Shown here: piece after piece, positions 36,776 to 44,394 of the stretch | Position numbering within the stretch: position 1 is the stretch's first letter | Layout of the letters: the number at the start of each line of letters is the position of its first letter | From: Bacteroides sp. GM023 | GTDB taxonomy: Bacteria > Bacteroidota > Bacteroidia > Bacteroidales > Bacteroidaceae | DNA length: 64,000 nucleotides | Direction of reading: 5' to 3' | Assembly (NCBI RefSeq): GCF_014750685.1 | Contig: NZ_JAAXGE010000006.1 | Location: 405,990 to 469,989, forward strand | Notes under the pieces: generated by a model | The model's database searches: none | Seen by the model: the letters and a program-made list of their open reading frames with translations, nothing else | What the model was told of the DNA's origin: nothing | Position numbers and translations under genes: made by a program

Positions 36776-38254
36776 TTATTCCGGACGGCTATAATTAGGC
36801 GATTCACTGGTAATCGTCACGTCGTGCGGATGGCTTTCCATTACACCTGCATTGGTAATACGCGTAAACTTCGCATCGTGAAGTTTCTCAATACTAGCAG
36901 CGCCACAGTATCCCATACCTGCCCGCAGACCGCCTGTCAACTGATAAACCACTTCGAAAAGCGTGCCTTTATAAGGAACACGGGCAGCGATTCCTTCCGG
37001 AACGAGCTTCTTCACATCGGCAGTTCCACTTTGGAAATAGCGGTCTTTCGAACCGTTTTCCATTGCTTCCAAAGAACCCATACCGCGGTAAGATTTGAAT
37101 TTACGACCATTGAAGATGATAGTATCACCCGGAGATTCTTCAGTTCCTGCAACCAGTGAACCAATCATCACGCAGTATCCACCAGCAGCCAATGCTTTCA
37201 CAACATCACCCGAATAACGCAAACCACCATCAGCGATTAAAGGAATGCCTGTACCTTTCAATGCTTTCGCTACATCGTACACAGCTGACAACTGAGGAAC
37301 ACCCACACCTGCAACCACACGAGTCGTACAGATAGAACCCGGACCGATACCAACTTTCACAGCATCCGCACCAGCATCCGCCAAAGCCTTCGCAGCAGCT
37401 CCGGTAGCAATGTTACCTACCACAATGTCAATGCTTGGGAAACGTTTTTTCGCTTCTTTCAGCTTTTCAATAACGAACATAGAATGTCCGTGAGCCGTAT
37501 CGATAACGATGGCATCTGCACCCGCATCTACTAAAGCCTGCATACGGTCCAGTGTATCGGCAGTCACACCTACACCGGCAGCTACACGCAAGCGACCTTT
37601 GGCATCTTTACAAGCCATCGGTTTATCTTTTGCTTTTGTAATATCCTTATAAGTAACAAGACCGATCAACTTTCCATCCAATCCAACAATCGGAAGTTTC
37701 TCAATTTTATGTTTCTGAAGAATCTGTGCGGCAGATTCCAGGTCGGTAGACTGGTTCGTAGTCACCAATCTCTCTTTCGGAGTCATCACCAAGTCGATAC
37801 GTTTGTCCATGTCTCTTTCGAAACGCAAATCTCTGTTGGTAACAATACCTACCAAATAACCTTCATCATCCACAACAGGGATACCACCGATTTTGTATTC
37901 GGCCATAATACCTAAAGCATCGCTGACAGTAGAACCTCTCTTAATAGTTACAGGGTCATAAATCATACCATTTTCGGCACGTTTTACAATGGCAACTTGT
38001 CTTGCCTGTTCTTCGATAGACATATTTTTGTGAATCACGCCAATACCACCTTCACGAGCAATGGCAATAGCCATTTTCGCTTCGGTAACCGTATCCATGG
38101 CAGCCGTCACAAACGGAATTTTCAACTCAATGTTTTTAGAAAACTTTGTCGAGAGGTCGACAGTGCGCGGTAAAACTTCAGAATAAGCGGGGATCAACAG
38201 TACGTCGTCGTAAGTCAACCCATCCATTACAATCTTATCAGCAATAAATGACAT
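36776..38254 (-). CDS. guaB: IMP dehydrogenase
   Basis: Oxidises IMP to XMP, the first step of GMP synthesis. The 492 aa length is typical. A TIM barrel is interrupted by two CBS domains (~residues 95-210). The catalytic loop is GPGSICTTRVVAG with Cys near residue 306, and the flap ends in GGLRAGMGYCGA. The start at 38254 is 30 bp from the -7 box. The promoter is split by the end of an integrated element. Confidence 0.97.
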   Translation of the reverse strand: MSFIADKIVMDGLTYDDVLLIPAYSEVLPRTVDLSTKFSKNIELKIPFVTAAMDTVTEAKMAIAIAREGGIGVIHKNMSIEEQARQVAIVKRAENGMIYDPVTIKRGSTVSDALGIMAEYKIGGIPVVDDEGYLVGIVTNRDLRFERDMDKRIDLVMTPKERLVTTNQSTDLESAAQILQKHKIEKLPIVGLDGKLIGLVTYKDITKAKDKPMACKDAKGRLRVAAGVGVTADTLDRMQALVDAGADAIVIDTAHGHSMFVIEKLKEAKKRFPSIDIVVGNIATGAAAKALADAGADAVKVGIGPGSICTTRVVAGVGVPQLSAVYDVAKALKGTGIPLIADGGLRYSGDVVKALAAGGYCVMIGSLVAGTEESPGDTIIFNGRKFKSYRGMGSLEAMENGSKDRYFQSGTADVKKLVPEGIAARVPYKGTLFEVVYQLTGGLRAGMGYCGAASIEKLHDAKFTRITNAGVMESHPHDVTITSESPNYSRPE

Positions 38255-38283
38255 AGGGCTATGCGTTTAAAAATTATTGCGTG

Positions 38284-38315
38284 CAAATATACGGTTTTTA
38301 TTCAAAATGCGCAAA
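38284..38315 (-). promoter_or_regulatory. guaB promoter, hybrid of chromosome and element DNA
   Basis: On the minus strand the -7 box is TATATTTG (38284-38291) and the -33 box TTTG (38312-38315), with a 20 bp spacer: a near-ideal Bacteroides promoter. The 19 bp att repeat (38289-38307) covers the end of the -7 box and most of the spacer, so the -33 box lies in element DNA. Confidence 0.8.
38289..38307. repeat. Left attachment site (attL core)
   Basis: ATACGGTTTTTATTCAAAA, repeated perfectly at 50360-50378. A weaker match continues after it in both copies (CTGTGCGCC here, CTGCACGCC at the right end). An imperfect dyad GCGCA-AACTG-TGCGC (38309-38323) lies just inside. Confidence 0.85.
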
Positions 38316-38362
38316 CTGTGCGCCAGAATATTTAATGAGGGGAGCTAATTAATACTTATCAG

Positions 38363-38422
38363 AAAGAATTGCCTTAAAAGAACACATTCAAAGAACCGAA
38401 TTAAAGAACAACTTTAAAGAAC
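38363..38422 (+). repeat. AAAGAAC direct repeats at 13 bp period
   Basis: AAAGAAC occurs exactly at 38377, 38390, 38403 and 38416, a constant 13 bp step, with a degenerate AAAGAAT at 38363. The last copy ends 6 bp before the integrase ATG. Position next to attL suggests integrase arm-binding sites, an operator for int, or both. The remaining bases 38308-38362 hold no other feature, and no TAnnTTTG box for int was found. Confidence 0.75.
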
Positions 38423-38428
38423 AAGATT

Positions 38429-40219
38429 ATGGAAAGGCAGATTTTTATTAATGAGATGCAAGCTCGTTTCAATTTAAGAAAACCACGTAGCGAGAAACCA
38501 ACCAATCTCTATTTAGTATGCAGAATAAACAACAAACAAGTTAAACTATCTACAGGGGTAAAGATATATCCAGACCACTGGAATGAAAAAAGACAAGAAG
38601 CATATATCAGCGTACGCCTATCAGAGATAGATAATATAAATAACACTATAGTGAACAAGAAAATCACAAAACTAAAAGAATATTTCATCGAATTTAAGCA
38701 TTATCTTTGTATGCATCCAGACGAGATTGGAGAAAGTATGAAACTATTAAAACAACACATATATAAAGATAGGATGAAGAAAGAATTACAGAAACCCGCA
38801 ACTTTTATAATGAAACAAATTATAGAAGCAAAGACTTGTGCAGAAAGCAGTAAGAAACAATATCGTTCTAACATAGACAAGTTTGAGCGTTTTCTCAAAG
38901 AGAATGAAATTCCCAATACATGGGAGAGCATGAATTTAGATACTATCAATCGCTACCAAAAACAAATCATAAAAGAAAACCCATTGCATCCTCATAACAC
39001 TTTACGTAACATAATTAAAGGAACTATATTTAATTTACTAGGGATAGCAGATAAAAGACTGGATATTCCTTTCAAATGGTCTGACAGCAATTTAAACAGT
39101 TTTGAGTTCGTGAAAGATAAGTCCAACAAAGAATTAGCAGACAACAAAAAAGTTTCATTAACAGAAGAGCAACTGAATAAATTCTACAAGCATATCATCA
39201 CAGGAACAGAAAGACAAATAAAGAAATACACAGAAATCAGAGACTTATTCATACTACAATGTTTAGTTGGGCAACGAATTGGCGATATGCAAAAATTCTT
39301 TAATGGAGATAATGAAATGGACGAAGAAGCAGGAACCATCTCCATTATACAACAAAAGACAAAAGCCAGAGCTATAATTCCACTATTGCCATTAGCCAAA
39401 GAAATTATATCCAAATATGAGAATAAAGAATTATTATATTATAAAGAAAGAAAGTCCATTGTCAATGAAGCCTTAAAAGAAGTAGCAGAACAAGCAGGAT
39501 TAGACGAGCCTATCACTTATGAAGAAAACGGGATTAAACAAACCCAACCTCTTTATAAATTACTGCATACACATACAGCAAGGCATACTTTTATCACAAT
39601 ATTGTGTAGAAAAGGCATCCCAAAGGAAACTGTTATTATAGCGACAGGACATGAAGATACAAAAATGATAGACAAAGTTTATTCTCATTTAAACAGTAAA
39701 GATAAAGCAAAGAAAGTCTCTAATGCTTTCAAAAGTTTAAATAATGGCATTTTCAATATGGGCAAGGTGGAGACAAATTCTCTCAATGAAGTAAAGCCTA
39801 CGAACGATGCAACTAATAATATAACCTTCGATACTCTGTTGGACACTCAATTTTTTGCATCTAAAATCAATAAAGCCAGTGACATGTTTGAACGTATGGG
39901 ATATGTGAAGAACGGCAAACTATATGATTACAATAGCGAGATAAGTGGTATTGTGAAAGAAATAGAGGCTTATATGCAATCTCCCGCCTCCGGCCTTGAA
40001 GTAGCCCATAAATATGTGGAACGGCTGTCTGTTGGTAATCTGTCCAATTTGAGGGACGAGCTTAAGCTGTTAATTGTCAAATGTATAAAGATAGAGGTAA
40101 ATGTGGAAACTGTCATGCAGATTGTTGATAAGGCTTTCAAAATGGGGATTCTGGATAATGACAGCCTTAATGACATGAAAGAAATTGTAGCGGGAATATT
40201 GAAGGCTAAAGACAAGTAA
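38429..40219 (+). CDS. Tyrosine-recombinase integrase with C-terminal extension
   Basis: 596 aa. The N-terminal Arm-type DNA-binding domain (NLYLVCRINNKQVKLSTGVK, then YPDHWNEKRQEAYI) and a SAM-like core-binding domain (~residues 115-215) precede the catalytic domain. The Arg is in QCLVGQRIGDM (~residue 283), H-x-x-R in HTARHTF (~381-384), the second His in ATGHEDT and the Tyr in KVYSHL (~418). About 175 residues follow the nucleophile; this tail is longer than usual in Bacteroidetes integrases (about 400 aa total) and has no motif I recognise. It should catalyse integration and excision at the 19 bp core. Confidence 0.92.
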   Translation: MERQIFINEMQARFNLRKPRSEKPTNLYLVCRINNKQVKLSTGVKIYPDHWNEKRQEAYISVRLSEIDNINNTIVNKKITKLKEYFIEFKHYLCMHPDEIGESMKLLKQHIYKDRMKKELQKPATFIMKQIIEAKTCAESSKKQYRSNIDKFERFLKENEIPNTWESMNLDTINRYQKQIIKENPLHPHNTLRNIIKGTIFNLLGIADKRLDIPFKWSDSNLNSFEFVKDKSNKELADNKKVSLTEEQLNKFYKHIITGTERQIKKYTEIRDLFILQCLVGQRIGDMQKFFNGDNEMDEEAGTISIIQQKTKARAIIPLLPLAKEIISKYENKELLYYKERKSIVNEALKEVAEQAGLDEPITYEENGIKQTQPLYKLLHTHTARHTFITILCRKGIPKETVIIATGHEDTKMIDKVYSHLNSKDKAKKVSNAFKSLNNGIFNMGKVETNSLNEVKPTNDATNNITFDTLLDTQFFASKINKASDMFERMGYVKNGKLYDYNSEISGIVKEIEAYMQSPASGLEVAHKYVERLSVGNLSNLRDELKLLIVKCIKIEVNVETVMQIVDKAFKMGILDNDSLNDMKEIVAGILKAKDK

Positions 40220-40375
40220 AGTGATTCTACTACCCAAACCGCCATATTCTCCCCAAACAGATACGGCTGTAAGGAGGTATGATAAAATCTCATTAACTGA
40301 CGTTAACTGATAGTTTGGATTAATGTAGCTAATCCGGACGAAATCAAGCATTTACGAGAAATAATAACCGTAGAA

Positions 40376-40408
40376 TTTGGATGTTATCAGTAAAATGGTT
40401 TATCTTTG
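40376..40408 (+). promoter_or_regulatory. Promoter of structured RNA 1
   Basis: TTTG (40376-40379) and TATCTTTG (40401-40408) with a 21 bp spacer form a consensus Bacteroides promoter. Transcription should start near 40415, about 250 nt before the next start codon. Confidence 0.75.
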
Positions 40409-40413
40409 CAGCA

Positions 40414-40635
40414 GTTAAATGATTAACTCATGTTGTTGATGAGTAAGCATTGAACAACTCGTTCTTTGACATCATGTACAATCCGACCCCAGCACCTCGG
40501 TGCTTTAAGCTATCGCTTTTTGCTTGGAAGTGATAAGCTGTGGCAATTAGTTCATAATTGTTAATATTATTAATTAGGCAATTCTCGGATTGCCGGGTAT
40601 ATATGAAGGTGTAAGTATGCCCGCTCTTATATACC
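40414..40635 (+). ncRNA. Structured leader RNA 1 with boxA-like site
   Basis: Six hairpins in about 220 nt: GTTAA/TTAAC (40414-40427); GTTGTT/AACAAC (40432-40458); AGCAC-CTCG-GTGCT (40491-40504); AGCTATCGCTT with AAGTGATaAGCT (40508-40539); GGCAAT/ATTGCC (40577-40594); GGTATATA/TATATACC (40596-40635). Between hairpins 2 and 3 lies GTTCTTTGAC (40461-40470), which resembles boxA antitermination sequences, followed at once by the left arm of a 15 bp inverted repeat. It may be a leader of the 293 aa gene or a separate RNA; no terminator separates them. Upstream, 40220-40375 holds a TTAACTGA direct repeat and a GGATTA/TAATCC hairpin. Confidence 0.6.
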
Positions 40636-41572
40636 GCCCGCTTAATAATTTTAACAAAATTGAAGTTTATGAAGCTTTTAAATTTAGGGAGCGCAGAAGC
40701 TCCCAAGTGGTACTTTGTTACCACAGTGAATTTTAATGGCGAAGAACAGGAAATCATTCTTGCCTTCACCGATTATTCTATCAAACGTAAAAACTTTGAG
40801 AAGAATAAAACCTATGAATCTATAGATAAGAGTAAGCTCTTGCCGACTCTGGTTTGCTTATGTGACGCAAAACCATTCTACACAGAGAATGTTCCTCTAT
40901 ACGATTACGTTGGTAGTAAAATAGAGAATCTTCCCGATAATGCTCCGGCTGTAATGGTCTATCTGGATAAAGCCGACAATGTTAACTTGCTCGGTTTGAC
41001 GGATGAGCCACTGCAAGCTGAATTAGTGGAATGTGATAGTGTTGCCGACGCTTACCGCAGAGTAGCAACAACTGCATATTTCTCTCAATGTCCTTCAAAG
41101 GATGAGTGGATAGGATATGCCGGAATTGTAACGGGAGATGAATTATTACTGAATATCCGCAGCTTCGGTGAGAAGTACTCTATTTCCGGTACTGCCGTAC
41201 AGGGATATTTTGGTATAAGCACTACTGTTTCTTTATTACAAAGCAAAGCCCTTGCTATGAGTTCTTCTCTTTTTAAAGAAGAATATAGAACTTATGCGCA
41301 GGCGGAGCAATTGATGAAGGCAACAGTACAAGCCTTTGGCGTGAAAGCTGCAAAACAAACCAGATATATTAAGGCCATTAATTATTGCATCTCGCAATAT
41401 GACTTTGATACAGTCTGTAATGTGTTAAACAGCATTGAAGCAACAGAGAAGTTGCGGATTGAAGCAGCTAAGTGCGAAGATAAAATTAGCTGTATTCAGC
41501 ACTTAATCATCGAGCGAGTTATTGAGATGCGTAACGCTCAACAGCAATAAGAATAACCGGATTGTACATGAT
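40471..41572. repeat. 15 bp perfect inverted repeat around the 293 aa gene
   Basis: ATCATGTACAATCCG (40471-40485) and its exact reverse complement CGGATTGTACATGAT (41558-41572) bracket 1.1 kb: hairpins 3-6 of the leader, the gene, and 7 bp past the stop codon. No target-site duplication is evident. It could be the ends of a small mobile unit, two copies of a protein-binding site, or arms that circularise the transcript by pairing its 5' and 3' regions. Confidence 0.7.
40669..41550 (+). CDS. Unknown 293 aa protein of the element
   Basis: A real coding region by length, position and its own leader. I chose the ATG at 40669 (MKLLNLGSAEAPKWYFVT); a TTG three codons earlier (40660) also fits. The N-terminal half is beta-rich (WYFVTTVNFNGEEQEIILAF) and the C-terminal half helical (SSLFKEEYRTYAQAEQLMKA). 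There is no signal peptide, membrane segment or motif that I recognise. It ends convergently with the helicase-like gene and shares a terminator with it. It could be a replication or maintenance protein of the element, but this is only a guess from its neighbour. Confidence 0.75.
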   Translation: MKLLNLGSAEAPKWYFVTTVNFNGEEQEIILAFTDYSIKRKNFEKNKTYESIDKSKLLPTLVCLCDAKPFYTENVPLYDYVGSKIENLPDNAPAVMVYLDKADNVNLLGLTDEPLQAELVECDSVADAYRRVATTAYFSQCPSKDEWIGYAGIVTGDELLLNIRSFGEKYSISGTAVQGYFGISTTVSLLQSKALAMSSSLFKEEYRTYAQAEQLMKATVQAFGVKAAKQTRYIKAINYCISQYDFDTVCNVLNSIEATEKLRIEAAKCEDKISCIQHLIIERVIEMRNAQQQ

Positions 41573-41582
41573 ACATAAAAAT

Positions 41583-41620
41583 AAGAGGCTGTCTCAAATT
41601 GATTTTGAGTTCAGCCTCTT
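41583..41620. terminator. Bidirectional terminator between the 293 aa gene and the helicase-like gene
   Basis: AAGAGGCTG (41583-41591) pairs with CAGCCTCTT (41612-41620), extended by CTCAAA/TTTGAG inside. T runs flank it on both strands and it lies between two convergent genes. Confidence 0.85.
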
Positions 41621-41629
41621 TCTGTTTGT

Positions 41630-43474
41630 TTACAATATTCCTCGAATCTCAAAGCCATTCTTCCGGCCGTTGGCGGTCGGTATCTTGACGGGATGAATCT
41701 CAAAGAATTCATTGAGGTCGGTCGCCTTCAGTGACTTGTCAATGCCTAGCCTGTCATATACATCATGTAAGGTTTGCTGAATATCAGTAGTTAATATTCT
41801 GTCTCCGATATGAATAATGCCGTGTAATTCATGACGAATCTTATTTTTGGTTTTCATGATATGGATTTCATTGAGCAGTTTCTTCTCTTTATAATTCAAA
41901 GCTTTAATCCTGTCAGCCCCCAAAGCCTCATAATAATACCTAAGTTCTGGATATTTGCTTTCCAGTGTTGACATTGCGAGATTGACAATCAGCCCTTGCT
42001 TGGCACGATATTCACAGTATGCCTGCATCCTGTCTACAAATGGCTCCTTTTTGATTAGATGTTTCAACTGTTCTTGGTAAACGGCATAAGTTTGATTCTC
42101 ACTGACATCGAAACTACTATCTTGGAGCAGTTTCTTTACAATTACCCCATTCTGATAATTGAACTTCTGGACATCAAAGCAGTATTGCTCGTTTACATAG
42201 GCTAAACGGTTGAAAACAAATTCTCCTTTCAGTTCATCGTACATTGTATATGAATCCTGATATTTTACATTGTCGGGGATTCTCCTAAAATCCTTGATAC
42301 GTTTGGCTCTCAATGCTTCACCGGCATTGTTGTTGTCTCTAATCTCGTCAAGTGTCACATTGACCTTCCGGCACAGATGCTCATTGAATGCCTCTTGCTC
42401 TACCTCCTCTGCATTGACATTGTAAACGAAGGTGAGGAACTGCCTGAAGGGGTTGCATGCCAGACGCTGCCTGCCTGCAATCTGTACCAGTTCCGTTGCT
42501 ATATCAACCGCAGTGTTCGGGCGATTGCAATCACTAATGACAAAAGTTGCGGCATTGGTAGAGTAGAAATCACAGCCCGCATAAGCGGTGGAAGTACAGA
42601 AGGTGAATTTCTTGTGCGTCTCCCCCTTCAAGGGAATTCTTCCCCGTTTGAATCCTTCCCCAATCCTTGCAATCTGTCTGTCGTTATCGTCAGAATTACC
42701 TACAATGATATTTACTTCTTCCGGATTGAGTTCTGTTTGTTTAATAATGTTCACAATATTATTTACACTATTGAGAAATATAACACATTCTTTGGAGTAA
42801 ATCCTTTCCCCATTAACATACACAGAAGGATAATTGCCATTCTGATAGTAGCGAACTATTTCCAATGCTGCATTGATAGGATTCTTTGTGCGTTCTCTAT
42901 ATACTCTGACAATATCCTTTTCTTCCCAGTCAAGCTGATAGTAATTCATATCCTTGAAGTGGTCAATCTGTTCCAGATATTTGTCAAGAATTGGAGTTGC
43001 CGATAAGAATGTAACATACGGGAATGACCTTGAATTATCCAAAAAGTGCAATTCTATTTCAGACTTGAAACTACTATCTGCCAACAGGCATTGGAATTCA
43101 TCCACTACTACACGCCAATCTGATTTATATTTAATACAGCCAATCAATTTATACACGGAATCGTAGGAGACCAGAATCTTGGGAAGCTCCGCAGTCTGCA
43201 AATATGCCTCAATCTCTTTGGTGTCTACTCCGCCAATTACAAGCAAGGTATCAGGGTATTGTTCATGTTTGTTTTTCAACAGTTCATTGCGAGGGCTGCA
43301 TATAATAGTTTTATGTTCATCTGTCAGTGCGACTGTAGTTGCTCCACAGCCGGGTATCTCTTTATTCAAAATACCATTAGGAAGTTCAAACGGTTTCCCG
43401 AATTCTTCTATGAACTTCTCCCGTTCGGTTAAATACTTGATATTTGCCGGAATTTTAATCATTTCTTTCTTCAT
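41630..43474 (-). CDS. Helicase-like ATPase with a lysine-less P-loop
   Basis: 614 aa. The superfamily 2 helicase order is visible: P-loop region NKEIPGCGATTVAL (~residue 38-50), DEAH-equivalent VVDEFQCL (~125), motif III LSATPIL (~157), motif V region STAYAGCDFYSTN, and motif VI QIAGRQRL (~330). In the P-loop the expected GKT/GKS is GATT, so the catalytic lysine is replaced by Ala. The ~250 residue C-terminal part is unlike known helicases. I recall similar GCGATT proteins in other Bacteroides elements, which suggests a family trait rather than a mutation. The likely role is element DNA replication or maintenance. Confidence 0.65.
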   Translation of the reverse strand: MKKEMIKIPANIKYLTEREKFIEEFGKPFELPNGILNKEIPGCGATTVALTDEHKTIICSPRNELLKNKHEQYPDTLLVIGGVDTKEIEAYLQTAELPKILVSYDSVYKLIGCIKYKSDWRVVVDEFQCLLADSSFKSEIELHFLDNSRSFPYVTFLSATPILDKYLEQIDHFKDMNYYQLDWEEKDIVRVYRERTKNPINAALEIVRYYQNGNYPSVYVNGERIYSKECVIFLNSVNNIVNIIKQTELNPEEVNIIVGNSDDNDRQIARIGEGFKRGRIPLKGETHKKFTFCTSTAYAGCDFYSTNAATFVISDCNRPNTAVDIATELVQIAGRQRLACNPFRQFLTFVYNVNAEEVEQEAFNEHLCRKVNVTLDEIRDNNNAGEALRAKRIKDFRRIPDNVKYQDSYTMYDELKGEFVFNRLAYVNEQYCFDVQKFNYQNGVIVKKLLQDSSFDVSENQTYAVYQEQLKHLIKKEPFVDRMQAYCEYRAKQGLIVNLAMSTLESKYPELRYYYEALGADRIKALNYKEKKLLNEIHIMKTKNKIRHELHGIIHIGDRILTTDIQQTLHDVYDRLGIDKSLKATDLNEFFEIHPVKIPTANGRKNGFEIRGIL

Positions 43475-43932
43475 AAGTTAAGTTAAAAGTTAATTTGACT
43501 GGAATAATCTAATCTAGTGTTGTCCACTTTATAGAGGATTTTTATCTTTAGTATAAGGGAGTCATGGTAGAAATATTGGACAGTCACAAGAATAATAAAA
43601 CCTGATACGCATCAGATCGAATTATACCCGTTTAGGGTATCTCTAACATGAAATCGGAATAATTTTGAGGATTATATTTGGGGTGTTTCTCATTGTCCTG
43701 ATATTGCAAAGGTAATTAATATTCCGACAGTAAAATCATGAATTGTGGACAATCTGCAAACTTTATACTGATACTGGCATAAGTCCGTTATTCTATAGGG
43801 GAGTATATCCTAAAGGCCACTAATGGCATTTGAGAGTGATATATATTACTGGTAAAGTTCCTTTTGATACCCAACTCAAAAAATATAGGTACTTAAAATC
43901 ATACCCCCGCCCTTTAGATTTAGGTAGTGTTT
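43475..43932 (-). promoter_or_regulatory. Leader and promoter region of the helicase-like gene
   Basis: TACCTTTG (minus strand, 43707-43714) is a -7 box; the -33 is not clear. It would give a leader of about 220 nt holding two perfect hairpins, ATACCC/GGGTAT (43624-43640) and CTGAT/ATCAG (43602-43615). TTGTCCAC (43520-43527) and GTGGACAA (43745-43752) form an 8 bp inverted repeat across the region. No gene is seen here. The stretch is the most likely place for a replication origin of the element, which is inference. Confidence 0.4.
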
Positions 43933-44184
43933 CTATTTAGACTTTATACAGCTATAAGGTGAAATATTTGATTTGTCAGTGAGCGTATCAGATGTATATC
44001 GTGCATAATCCCCTTCTATTACCCAAAACACCCCATACCAATCATTAGGAAAAATGAAAGGATTACATGAATTGCCATTCAGCCCACAAACCTTTTGAAC
44101 TTCTGAAATGTGCGGACTTATCAATGATTTGTATATGTCTACATATAAAGATGCACAAAGGAAAGTGATAAGAAAGAACTTCAT
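43933..44184 (-). CDS. Possible small exported protein
   Basis: 83 aa beginning with a short hydrophobic leader (MKFFLITFLCASLYVDIYK), then a Cys- and aromatic-containing soluble part (CGLNGNSCNPFIFPNDWYG). No family is recognised. It lies alone, with no near promoter, so it may not be expressed. Confidence 0.4.
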   Translation of the reverse strand: MKFFLITFLCASLYVDIYKSLISPHISEVQKVCGLNGNSCNPFIFPNDWYGVFWVIEGDYARYTSDTLTDKSNISPYSCIKSK

Positions 44185-44233
44185 GTCAAGCCCTCATTTT
44201 GTCCTTAAATACACTATTTACTAATCTATTATT

Positions 44234-44371
44234 ATGCGTATGGAGAATTTAAAGATTTTATTGACGTTTGGGATAATTCTAATTGTGCCAGTAGTCTTAA
44301 TGCCACAGTTCTTTATTGGATTATTAATACTGATTGTGGCTTGCTTAGCTTTCAGACAGAGGAATTTCTAA
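44234..44371 (+). CDS. 45 aa membrane peptide
   Basis: ATG at 44234 (MRMENLKILLTFG). Two hydrophobic stretches (GIILIVPVVLMPQFFIGLL and LILIVACLAF) end in a basic tail RQRNF. It lies 23 bp before the DUF3871-like gene, so it is probably translated from the same transcript. The pattern resembles the 39 aa membrane peptide at 45460-45579. Confidence 0.5.
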   Translation: MRMENLKILLTFGIILIVPVVLMPQFFIGLLILIVACLAFRQRNF

Positions 44372-44394
44372 TATTAACTTAATAATTACAGATT

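Noticed and set aside
41583..41620. GAGGCTGTCTCAAA as an insertion-sequence end
   Set aside because: Similar strings occur at IS ends, but here the two arms form one compact terminator between convergent genes and no transposase is present.
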